Shown here piece after piece: positions 23,220-30,437 of a DNA stretch of 32,756 bases. The position numbers and the translations under genes are program-made. The stretch spans positions 1 through 32,756 of the forward strand of contig NZ_SMYZ01000120.1 in the NCBI RefSeq assembly GCF_004919685.1, in the 5' to 3' direction. Origin of the DNA: Mesorhizobium norvegicum. Its GTDB lineage: Bacteria; Pseudomonadota; Alphaproteobacteria; Rhizobiales; Rhizobiaceae. Under the pieces are notes generated by a model. It was not told where the DNA came from and did no database searches. It worked only from the letters and a program-made list of their open reading frames with translations. Position 1 is the first letter of the stretch; each line of letters starts with the position of its first letter.

Positions 23220-23281
23220 ATTAAAATAAGATCTGAAGCAGCGCACGCTGTTTCAGCACAATTTGAAACAGCAGGAAGACG

Positions 23282-25327
23282 ATGACCTCCAACGATCCGC
23301 TTCTCCAGCCCTATCAGCTCAAACATCTGACGCTGAAGAACCGGGTCATGTCGACCAGCCATGAGCCGGCCTATTCGGAAGACGGTATGCCCAAACAGCG
23401 CTATCGGCTCTACCATGCCGAGAAGGCAAAGGGCGGCATGGCGCTGACCATGACCGCCGGCTCGGCGATCGTTTCGCGCGACAGTCCGGCCGCCTTCGGC
23501 AATTTGCATGTCTATGACGACAAGATCGTGCCGTGGCTGGCCGAGCTCACTGAGGCCTGCCACGAGCACGACTGCAAGGTGATGATCCAGATCACCCATC
23601 TCGGCCGCCGCACCGGCTGGAACAAGGCCGACTGGCTGCCTGTGCTCTCGGCCTCGCCGGTACGCGAGCCGGCGCACCGTGCTTTCCCCAAGACCATCGA
23701 AGACTGGGACATCGAGCGCATCATTGCCGACTATGCGTCGGCGGCCCAGCGCTGCCAGGTCGCCGGTCTCGACGGCATCGAATTCGAGGCCTACGGCCAT
23801 CTGATGGACGGCTTCTGGTCGCCGGCCACCAACCACCGCGACGACGAGTTCGGCGGTTCGCTCGACAACCGCTTGCGCTTCACCAACATGGTGCTCGATG
23901 CCGTGCGCGCAGCCGTCGGCGACAAATTCGTCGTCGGCATCCGCATGGTCGCCGACGAAGATTTCGAAAAAGGCCTGTCGAAGGCGGAGGGCATCGAGAT
24001 TGCCAGGCGGCTGGCCAATTCCGGCAAGGTCGATTTCCTCAACATCATCCGCGGCTCGATCGAGACCGATGCTGCTTTGACGAAGGTCATTCCCGTGACC
24101 GGCATGCGCTCATCGCCGCATCTCGATTTCGCCGGCGAGGTCAGGGCGGCGACAAAATTCCCGACCTTTCATGCGGCGCGGATTTCCGACGTCGCCACCG
24201 CACGCCACGCCATCGCCACCGGCAAGCTCGACATGGTCGGCATGACCCGCGCCCACATCGCCGATCCGCACATCATGAAAAAGGTGATGGAGGGCCGCGA
24301 GCACGAGATACGCCCATGTGTGGGCGCCACCTATTGTCTCGACCGCATCTATGAGGGCGGCGAAGCACTGTGCGTCCACAATGCGGCGACCGGCCGCGAG
24401 GCCGATATCCCGCACATCATCGTCAAGACAGAGGGGCCGAAGCAGAAAATTGTCGTGGTCGGCGCCGGCGCCGGCGGGCTGGAGATGGCGCGGGTGGCGG
24501 CCGAGCGCGGCCACAAGGTGACGGTGCTTGAAGCGTCGAGCCAGGCCGGCGGCCAGGTTCGGCTGGCGACGCAGAACCCGCGGCGCAAGGAACTGATCGG
24601 CATCATCGACTGGCGGCTGGCCGAACTCGACCGGCTCGGCGTCGAGATCCGCTACGACACCTGGGCGGAGAAGGACGATGTTCTGGCGCTGTCGCCCGAC
24701 GTGGTGGTGGTCGCCACCGGCGGGCTGCCGCAAAATCCGCCGCTGACGGCGGGCGACAACCTTGTCACCTCGAGCTGGGACATCATGGCCGGCAGCGTCA
24801 AGCCGGCCGAAAATGTGCTGCTCTATGACGACAATGGCGGCCATCAGGGAATGGGCGCGGCCGAGCTGATCGCCAATGCTGGCTCGAAACTCGAACTTGT
24901 TTCGCCGGAGCGCTTCTTTGCCCCGGAAATGGGCGGCATGAACCACGTGCCATACATGCGCGCCTTCCAGGAAAAGGGCGTCACCATCACCATCAACACA
25001 CGGCTGCGTTCGGTGCGGCGCGAGGGCAACCAATTGGTGGCAGAACTCGCTTCGGATTTCGCCGATGGCTGGCGCGGCGAAAGGCGAGTCGACCAGGTGG
25101 TGGTCGAGCATGGCACGCTGCCGCTCGACGAACTCTATCTCACACTGAAGCCGCTATCGAAGAATGGCGGCGCGGTGGATTACGAGCGTCTGGTGAGCGG
25201 TGGCGACATCTTTCCGGTCCGTAATCCGCAAGGCGGCTTCGTGATGTTCCGCATTGGCGACGCGGTCGCCTCGCGCAACATCCATGCCGCCATCTATGAC
25301 GGCATCAGGTTCGGCTTGCGGATCTGA
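23282..25327 (+). CDS. FMN/FAD oxidoreductase, trimethylamine-dehydrogenase-like demethylase
   Basis: A 681-residue protein joining an Old-Yellow-Enzyme-type FMN barrel (residues 1 to about 340) to a nucleotide-binding half with IVVVGAGAGGLEMARVAAERG near 395 and a second Rossmann-like segment. The layout is that of trimethylamine dehydrogenase and its relatives DgcA (dimethylglycine) and StcD (N-methylproline). The Fe-S region reads CVGATYC at 346-352 with a further Cys364. It has three of the four usual cysteines, Ala349 replacing the second. There is no cysteine in the first 90 residues, so FMN is not bound through a cysteinyl bond as in TMADH. Start at the ATG 23282, just after GGAAGACG. 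Likely an N-methyl amine or amino acid demethylase, fitting the mttB locus. Confidence 0.87.
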   Translation: MTSNDPLLQPYQLKHLTLKNRVMSTSHEPAYSEDGMPKQRYRLYHAEKAKGGMALTMTAGSAIVSRDSPAAFGNLHVYDDKIVPWLAELTEACHEHDCKVMIQITHLGRRTGWNKADWLPVLSASPVREPAHRAFPKTIEDWDIERIIADYASAAQRCQVAGLDGIEFEAYGHLMDGFWSPATNHRDDEFGGSLDNRLRFTNMVLDAVRAAVGDKFVVGIRMVADEDFEKGLSKAEGIEIARRLANSGKVDFLNIIRGSIETDAALTKVIPVTGMRSSPHLDFAGEVRAATKFPTFHAARISDVATARHAIATGKLDMVGMTRAHIADPHIMKKVMEGREHEIRPCVGATYCLDRIYEGGEALCVHNAATGREADIPHIIVKTEGPKQKIVVVGAGAGGLEMARVAAERGHKVTVLEASSQAGGQVRLATQNPRRKELIGIIDWRLAELDRLGVEIRYDTWAEKDDVLALSPDVVVVATGGLPQNPPLTAGDNLVTSSWDIMAGSVKPAENVLLYDDNGGHQGMGAAELIANAGSKLELVSPERFFAPEMGGMNHVPYMRAFQEKGVTITINTRLRSVRREGNQLVAELASDFADGWRGERRVDQVVVEHGTLPLDELYLTLKPLSKNGGAVDYERLVSGGDIFPVRNPQGGFVMFRIGDAVASRNIHAAIYDGIRFGLRI

Positions 25328-25462
25328 TGTCACTATCGCGAGAATTGGTAGCGCGCGATCGGACCTGCGTACGAGAGCCCGTGTACTTCGGTCTGACCGC
25401 GCGCCCGCACGTCATTGGCTCGTCGCCAGACAACGTACGATTCCGTGAAATTGTGCTGTGTC

Positions 25463-25870
25463 TCAGACCATATGTGCGACAGCCATGCACAGCACCGTGA
25501 CGACCAGCAACCAGGCGGCAATGCGCTCGCCCGTCGCCATTCTGGCGCGCAGTTGCGTTTCGGTTTCCGCATTCGCGCCGGCAAGTCGTCTGCTGGGCGC
25601 TCTGACCATGGCGCCGAGCACGCCGGCGGCGGCGAAAGCGGCCAGGATGCCAAGCGCCAGCACCATTTCCATCGAGCCGAAATAGGCGCCATGGAAGAAA
25701 TACCACATCAGCGCCCCGGTCAGGAAAACCATGCCGGCCGCGCTCATCTGCGGCTGGATGAAGCGCTCGGCCCGGATATCGGGGTCGCGCGCCAGCGTGA
25801 TCGTGGTGCCTGCCCAGAAAACACCGGCCATGACGTGAAGGCCGATAACGACAATGTAGACATACTGCAT
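25463..25870 (-). CDS. Small integral membrane protein (CopD/DUF2269-like)
   Basis: A 135-residue protein with about four hydrophobic helices: near residues 3-22, 42-60, 66-88 and 112-133. The first helix has GLHVMAGVFWAGTT, with the conserved histidine seen in CopD and DUF2269-like proteins; other histidines are near the membrane faces (FFHGAYF, VAHMV). That suggests possible heme or metal contact, but the function is unknown. It diverges from a MarR regulator with 117 bases between, so it is a likely MarR target. The 135-base gap to the flavoprotein gene shows nothing clear. Confidence 0.75.
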   Translation of the reverse strand: MQYVYIVVIGLHVMAGVFWAGTTITLARDPDIRAERFIQPQMSAAGMVFLTGALMWYFFHGAYFGSMEMVLALGILAAFAAAGVLGAMVRAPSRRLAGANAETETQLRARMATGERIAAWLLVVTVLCMAVAHMV

Positions 25871-25908
25871 GACCGGATCTCCTCTCGCGTCCGCGATTGC
25901 GTGTATAG

Positions 25909-25932
25909 TTAGATATCGAATGATTAGATGTC
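25909..25932. promoter_or_regulatory. Direct repeats in the membrane-protein/MarR divergent region
   Basis: TTAGATATC (25909-25917) and TTAGATGTC (25924-25932) repeat 15 bases apart in an AT-rich stretch between the divergent genes. They lie where a MarR operator and promoters would be expected. The assignment is tentative because MarR sites are usually inverted repeats. Confidence 0.35.
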
Positions 25933-25987
25933 AATGTACAAAGGACAGCCAGTTCCCTCGGCGGAAAACACCGTCTAGTGTCCTGCA

Positions 25988-26413
25988 ATGACACCCTTCG
26001 AACGCCCGCCAGTCGGCATGAATCTCGGTCGAACCGCCAAGCTGGTTGCCCAGGCTTTCGACGCCGCCCTGGTCGAGGCCGGCGGTACGTTGCCGGTCTG
26101 GCTTACCTTGCTGTCGGTCAAGTCGAGCAAGCTTGCCAATCAGCGCGAACTCGCCGGCATGATCGGCATCCAGGGCGCGACGTTGACCCACCATCTCAAC
26201 GCGATGGAGGCGCAGGGCCTGCTGACGCGCCGCCGCGATCCCGTCAACCGCCGGGTTCATCTGGTCGAATTGACTGCAGCCGGAGAAGCGATGTTCGAGA
26301 CATTGCGCAAGGCCGCGCTTTCCTTTGACAAGCGGCTGCGAGTGGGGTTGTCCGACGAGCGGTTGGCGGAGTTCGCGCAGGTGCTGGCGGCGTTGCGGGG
26401 CAATGTGGGGTGA
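25988..26413 (+). CDS. MarR family transcriptional regulator
   Basis: A 141-residue winged-helix regulator. The DNA-binding core is LANQRELAGMIGIQGATLTHHLNAMEAQGLLTRRRDPVNRRVHLVELT, with the wing RRRDPVNRRVH typical of MarR proteins, flanked by helices for dimerisation (AGEAMFETLRKAALSF and the C-terminal FAQVLAALR). It probably represses the divergent membrane protein and itself. The ligand is unknown. The toxin-antitoxin pair follows 77 bases downstream with its own promoter. Confidence 0.92.
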   Translation: MTPFERPPVGMNLGRTAKLVAQAFDAALVEAGGTLPVWLTLLSVKSSKLANQRELAGMIGIQGATLTHHLNAMEAQGLLTRRRDPVNRRVHLVELTAAGEAMFETLRKAALSFDKRLRVGLSDERLAEFAQVLAALRGNVG

Positions 26414-26432
26414 TCTTAGGGGCCGACAAGCC

Positions 26433-26475
26433 TTGTTTGATCCGAGCTGCCCTGCTATATGACTACTCTAGTCAT
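26433..26475 (+). promoter_or_regulatory. Promoter and palindromic operator of the toxin-antitoxin operon
   Basis: A sigma70-like promoter reads TTGTTT (26433-26438), a 17-base spacer, then TATATG (26456-26461). A perfect palindrome, ATGACTA-CTC-TAGTCAT (26459-26475), overlaps the -10 end and the start region and lies 15 bases before the antitoxin GTG. The layout fits autorepression by the antitoxin. Confidence 0.65.
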
Positions 26476-26490
26476 TCTTTGGAGCGAGCT

Positions 26491-26733
26491 GTGCGCGAGA
26501 TTCAGTTGAAGGATGCCAAGGCAACACTTTCAGCGGTGGTCGATCAAGCCGTCGCCGGGACGCCTGCCGTCATCACCCGTCACGGGCGCAAGCAGGCTGT
26601 CATTTTGTCTTTCGAAGACTATGAAAGGCTCTCGCGCGTGCCAAGTTTTGGGCAATTGTTAGCGGCCTTTCCTGGTGACGTTGGCGATATTCCGTCACGT
26701 TCCCGCAAACCAGCTCGCAAGGTTGCATTGTAA
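26491..26733 (+). CDS. Phd/YefM-family antitoxin
   Basis: An 80-residue antitoxin of the Phd/YefM type. The N-terminal DNA-binding half is characteristic: REIQLKDAKATLSAVVDQAVAGTPAVITRHGRKQAVILSFEDYERL. The C-terminal 30 residues (FPGDVGDIPSRSRKPARKVAL) are the likely toxin-wrapping tail. The start is a GTG at 26491 with GGAG about eight bases upstream; the upstream in-frame ATG at 26410 would run through the promoter and palindrome. The toxin gene follows after eight bases. Codon use has visibly lower GC3 than surrounding genes, as often seen in mobile toxin-antitoxin pairs. Confidence 0.9.
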   Translation: MREIQLKDAKATLSAVVDQAVAGTPAVITRHGRKQAVILSFEDYERLSRVPSFGQLLAAFPGDVGDIPSRSRKPARKVAL

Positions 26734-26741
26734 CGCTGTCG

Positions 26742-27191
26742 ATGTTTCTGCTGGACACCAATATCATCTCGGCAATGGCTCCGTCCAAGAAAGCCGATCG
26801 ACAAGACTTGGCGACATGGCTCGACCAAGCGAGCAACCATCTGTTCCTGTCCGTTGTCACCGCGTCCGAAGTCGCCACCGGAATAGCGAAGGCCGAACGT
26901 GAGGGTGCGACAACAAAGGCGAACTCGCTGCGCGGTTGGTGGCAAGCGGTCCAGCACCTTTATGGAGAAAGAATGCTTCCTTTCGACTTGCACGCCGCGC
27001 ATGCTGCGGGACTAATCCTGGATCGGGCGAGGGCGCATCGGCCTGGATTTGAAGACATCGCGATCGCTGCCACTGCCGAGGTCCATGGTTTGACGATACT
27101 GACGGACAACGAGCGTCATTTCGCCCCACTTGGTGTGCCGATGCTCAATCCACTGAAGAGCTTGCCATCCTTACCGGCTCAGTCGTCGTAG
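26742..27191 (+). CDS. PIN-domain toxin (VapC/FitB-like ribonuclease)
   Basis: A 149-residue PIN-domain protein. The acidic metal-binding residues are in place: Asp5 in FLLDTNIIS, Glu43 in TASEVATG, Asp105 in FEDIAIAATAEVHG and Asp122 in LTDNERHF. VapC/FitB toxins cleave specific tRNAs or other RNA; the target of this one cannot be inferred. It is coupled to a Phd-type antitoxin. Its last 13 bases overlap the end of the convergent deacetylase gene, so the C-terminus may be slightly altered by the junction where the pair sits. Confidence 0.91.
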   Translation: MFLLDTNIISAMAPSKKADRQDLATWLDQASNHLFLSVVTASEVATGIAKAEREGATTKANSLRGWWQAVQHLYGERMLPFDLHAAHAAGLILDRARAHRPGFEDIAIAATAEVHGLTILTDNERHFAPLGVPMLNPLKSLPSLPAQSS

Positions 27192-27919
27192 CCCTTGATC
27201 GCCCCAAAGGTGTAATGGCGCAGCTTCAGCGCGGTGATCAAATTGGTCAGCTTCGTCTTGCCGTCGAAGCGGTCCTGGAACATCTCGTCATGCATCAACA
27301 GGATCAGCTTGCCGGGCTTGACGAAGCGGCCATAGCCGAACAGGTGATCGATCTCGCTGACCAGATGGTCGACGCTCTGCACCGGTTCGCCGCTGTCCTT
27401 GTGCACCCATTCGTGGTCCCAGCCGTAGAGATAGAAGCCTGAGGCCGCGACAAACTCGTAGTCGGGCTCTTCACGCCCCTCCTGGGCGAGGCCAAGCGAG
27501 GTGTCGTTCTTCGACATGGAGGGCAGTCTGAACACGTCGCGTCCCGGCAGCCGCGCATGCACCACGGGCTTGAGCCCAAGCACCGCGTTTGCCCGCATCA
27601 TGTCGGCGACGACGCCTTCGGTGTCGGCGTAAAAATGCTGGTAGCGGTTGTTGGCGTGGCTGTAGCTGTGGTTGCCCAGCGTCACCAGCGCAAGCTGCTT
27701 GGCGCGCTGGACGAGCGCCCTGTTGCCTGCGCTCGCCTGCGCGTGCATGCCGACCATGAACATGGCCGCCGGAACCTGCTCGGCTTCCAGCACATCGAGG
27801 ATATTGCTTGTGCCGTTCAGCGGGCCATCGTCGAAGGTAAGATAGATGGTGCGATCGGCGCCATGGGCGGGGGCCGCAAAAATCAACAGTGCCGCCAGGA
27901 CAAACCGAAACGGTGTCAT
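27179..27919 (-). CDS. Secreted polysaccharide deacetylase family protein
   Basis: A 246-residue NodB-homology (CE4) protein with a signal peptide (FRFVLAALLIFAAPAHGA), so exported. The fold motifs are TIYLTFDDGPLNGTSNI (catalytic base and metal Asp), LGNHSYSHANN (metal histidines) and the C-terminal LILLMHDEMFQD. These are the residues needed for metal-dependent deacetylation of N-acetylated or O-acetylated sugar polymers. The substrate is unknown; it need not be a Nod factor enzyme, because NodB itself lacks this kind of leader. ATG 27919 is used because it puts the leader at the N-terminus. The 3' end overlaps the PIN toxin gene by 13 bases. Confidence 0.91.
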   Translation of the reverse strand: MTPFRFVLAALLIFAAPAHGADRTIYLTFDDGPLNGTSNILDVLEAEQVPAAMFMVGMHAQASAGNRALVQRAKQLALVTLGNHSYSHANNRYQHFYADTEGVVADMMRANAVLGLKPVVHARLPGRDVFRLPSMSKNDTSLGLAQEGREEPDYEFVAASGFYLYGWDHEWVHKDSGEPVQSVDHLVSEIDHLFGYGRFVKPGKLILLMHDEMFQDRFDGKTKLTNLITALKLRHYTFGAIKGYDD

Positions 27920-27990
27920 TACCCGCAATATCCGGTTGCAATCACGACAGGCGGCCATGCCCACAACGGCTTGTCAAGGCGGGCCGGTGG

Positions 27991-28031
27991 ATGTCGCCCA
28001 AAAGTGCGCAGCGGTTTTGGGACAACGACAT
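27991..28031. repeat. Dispersed palindromic element, copy B
   Basis: Outer arms ATGTCG / CGACAT and inner arms CCCAAAA / TTTTGGG surround the loop GTGCGCAGCGG, which is identical to copy A at 23176. The third inner base pair is C:G here and G:C there, a compensatory exchange. It lies between the deacetylase gene and the stop of the GGDEF-EAL gene. Confidence 0.85.
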
Positions 28032-28051
28032 GCACAAACAAAAAGACAAGC

Positions 28052-30118
28052 CTACGCCAGGCTTCCTTGCAGCACCGTCAGCTTGGCCTTCTTCGGCATG
28101 CGGGCGGTCAGCCATTCCAGCGCCTTGTCGTGCGGCATCGGGAAGGCGATGGAGTAACCCTGCACCTGGTCGCAGCCGATCGCCATCAGCGAATCGAGTT
28201 CGGCCTCGGTTTCGGCGCCTTCGGCAACGATCGAGATGCCAAGGCCACGCGCCAGCTCGGTGATGGCGCGCACGATCTTCGAGTTGTCGCCATTCTCATG
28301 GATGTTCTGGACGAAGCGGCGGTCGATCTTCAGCCGGTCGATCTCGTTCGGGTTGACATGGCTGAGCGAGGCATAGCCGGTGCCGAAATCGTCGAGTTCG
28401 AGATGAACGCCGGCCGCCCTGATGTGGCGCAGCTTGGCGGCGATGCCCGTCTTCTCGTCGTCGAGAATGACGGATTCGACGATTTCCAGCGACAGTTTCT
28501 GCGGCGGTAGCCCGGCCTTTTCCAGCGTCTCAAACAAAAACGCGTCGAAATCGTGCTCGCGCAATTCGGTGCCGGAAACATTGACGGCAAGCCGCCCGAA
28601 GGCAATTCCGGCGCGGTTCCATTCGGCCGCCTCGTTGATCGCCTTGGTGATGACGATGCGGCCGATCTCGGGCATGAAGCCGCATTTCTCGGCAACCGGA
28701 ATGAATTCGCCGGGTGGGATCATGCCGCGCTCTGCATGGTTCCAGCGAACCAGCGCCTCGATGCCGCTGATCGTGCCATTGGTCAGCGAGACCTGCGGCT
28801 GGAAATAAACCTGGAAGGCCCGCTCCGCGATGGCGACCTTGATGTCGTGCTCGAGCTGCTTGCGATAGTCGAGTTCGCGGCGCAACTCTTCGGAGAAGAA
28901 GGAGAAGTTGCCGCCGCCCAGCTTCTTGGCGGAGTAGAGCGCCAGATCGGCGTGGACCAGCAGATCCTGGGCATTGTCGGCGTCGATGGGATAGACGGCG
29001 ATGCCGGCGCTGGCGCCTGGGAGAATGGTCGTGCCCTGGAAGACGATCGGCTCGTTAATGTGCGCCAGGATGCGCCGGGCGAGCATGTTGATGTCTTCGG
29101 TGCCGCCGGCGCCGCCGAGGATCATGACGAACTCGTCACCGCCCAGGCGCACGCACAGATCCGACGCCCGGCAGGAATCGCGCATGCGCTGCGCCGTGAC
29201 GACCAGCACATAGTCGCCGGCGGCGTGGCCGAGCGTATCGTTGATCTGCTTGAACCGGTCGAGGTCGAGCTGGACGACGGCAAGGCGCTCGCGACGCCGG
29301 TGCGTGCCCTTGATCAGCGTATCGAAATGATCGGTCAGGAACGTGCGGTTGTGCAGGCCGGTGAGGCCGTCATGCACCGCGATGAAGGCCATGGAATTGC
29401 GCGCATCGATCAGCTCATGCGTCTTGCGCAGGATGGCGTTCGACATCGGCCTGAAGATGAAGAGAGCCACCAGTATGATAACGCCGAGGGTGGCGTAAAA
29501 CAGCGTGCGATGGAGGGCGAGCAGATTCTCGGAGCGCTCGTCGGCGTCGGCGCTGATGCGCTGGCCAAGCGCGGCGTAGCCTGACAGGGTCGCGTTGGCG
29601 ACAGAGGCATTGAGATTGACGCGCTCGTCGCCGCCCTTGTAGCCGCCATTGCCTGTGAATTGCGATTCATAGGCCGAGATCAGGCGGTCGCCATTGGCAA
29701 TCAGCCCGACCGAGAAATAGTCGAGGTGGAATGGCTTGGCGAAAAGCACGCTTTCGATCGACTTCGGGTCGAGCTTGGCCGACGATTGCGGATCGGCTCC
29801 CGTCTGCTCGAGCAGCAGATCGTAGTTCGTCTCGAACTCCGCCGTTGCCTGCTTGAGCGCGCTGACCAGCGCCGGCTGCTTGTCGCGCGAACCGGCACCC
29901 GTTGCACTGGCAAGGAAGACGATGCGCTGCGACAGCGTCTTTTGCGTGCTGACAATGTCGAGCAAGGTGTGGTTGTGCTGTTGGGTGGCCATCATCTGCT
30001 GCAGCAGGATGAAGGAGGCTATCACCATGGCCGCAATGATCAGCAGGGCCAGCCAATAGCCAGCCTTGATCAGCAGTATGAGCTTGCCTGAAACGGTTTG
30101 CACCGGCTGCTGCGACAT
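28052..30118 (-). CDS. Membrane GGDEF-EAL cyclic-di-GMP enzyme with a PilJ-like sensor region
   Basis: A 688-residue protein. The N-terminus has a transmembrane helix (GYWLALLIIAAMVIASFILL) and a periplasmic region with TLSQRIVFLASA, like the type IV pili methyl-accepting N-terminal domain. A second helix (LFYATLGVIILVALFIF) follows. The GGDEF motif is intact at about 326-330, preceded by RASD, a match to the inhibitory RxxD site. The EAL motif is intact at about 454-456, with the downstream LDDFGTGYASLSHVN and KIDRRFV catalytic segments. Both synthesis and breakdown of c-di-GMP are thus possible. The ATG at 30118 is chosen. It diverges from kbl across 319 bases. Confidence 0.94.
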   Translation of the reverse strand: MSQQPVQTVSGKLILLIKAGYWLALLIIAAMVIASFILLQQMMATQQHNHTLLDIVSTQKTLSQRIVFLASATGAGSRDKQPALVSALKQATAEFETNYDLLLEQTGADPQSSAKLDPKSIESVLFAKPFHLDYFSVGLIANGDRLISAYESQFTGNGGYKGGDERVNLNASVANATLSGYAALGQRISADADERSENLLALHRTLFYATLGVIILVALFIFRPMSNAILRKTHELIDARNSMAFIAVHDGLTGLHNRTFLTDHFDTLIKGTHRRRERLAVVQLDLDRFKQINDTLGHAAGDYVLVVTAQRMRDSCRASDLCVRLGGDEFVMILGGAGGTEDINMLARRILAHINEPIVFQGTTILPGASAGIAVYPIDADNAQDLLVHADLALYSAKKLGGGNFSFFSEELRRELDYRKQLEHDIKVAIAERAFQVYFQPQVSLTNGTISGIEALVRWNHAERGMIPPGEFIPVAEKCGFMPEIGRIVITKAINEAAEWNRAGIAFGRLAVNVSGTELREHDFDAFLFETLEKAGLPPQKLSLEIVESVILDDEKTGIAAKLRHIRAAGVHLELDDFGTGYASLSHVNPNEIDRLKIDRRFVQNIHENGDNSKIVRAITELARGLGISIVAEGAETEAELDSLMAIGCDQVQGYSIAFPMPHDKALEWLTARMPKKAKLTVLQGSLA

Positions 30119-30437
30119 GTTCGGGGGCGGCCCTCTCGCCAACGGATTCCTGTATGAGCACCATTGAACTGCAAACGTTAACAGGACTGGAAATCGACAG
30201 CTGGCCGGCAAGGGGGAGCCGTGGAAAGATCGCGAAATGGTTATCGGCTCGTTTAGCGCTGTACCGACATTTGAGCGGTCGTCGGCCAGCCGCATTTGTC
30301 GTGGCTTCGCTTCTGCGGCCGCATGACAATCCACATTGGGGCTACATCGGTCCGCTTGCCACCGATCCGGTCGTTTTTGCGATGGATTTTTCGCGCGGAC
30401 GAGACGACAGTCGGCCCACGTCAAACGAGGCTAGATC
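30119..30437. other. Divergent intergenic region between the GGDEF-EAL gene and kbl
   Basis: About 319 bases with lower GC than the flanking genes. It should contain two divergent promoters and the GAGG ribosome site of kbl just before 30438. No repeat, RNA or convincing gene was seen. An open frame at 30154-30441 is discussed among the rejected items. Confidence 0.5.

Noticed and set aside
23141..23281. A preQ1 riboswitch upstream of queF
   Set aside because: The strong hairpin there is a dispersed element also found at 27991 beside unrelated genes, and no preQ1 aptamer pattern could be read.
27179..27919. Nod-factor chitooligosaccharide deacetylase NodB
   Set aside because: The protein has a signal peptide and no nod genes or nod-box lie nearby. 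It shares only the general CE4 fold motifs.
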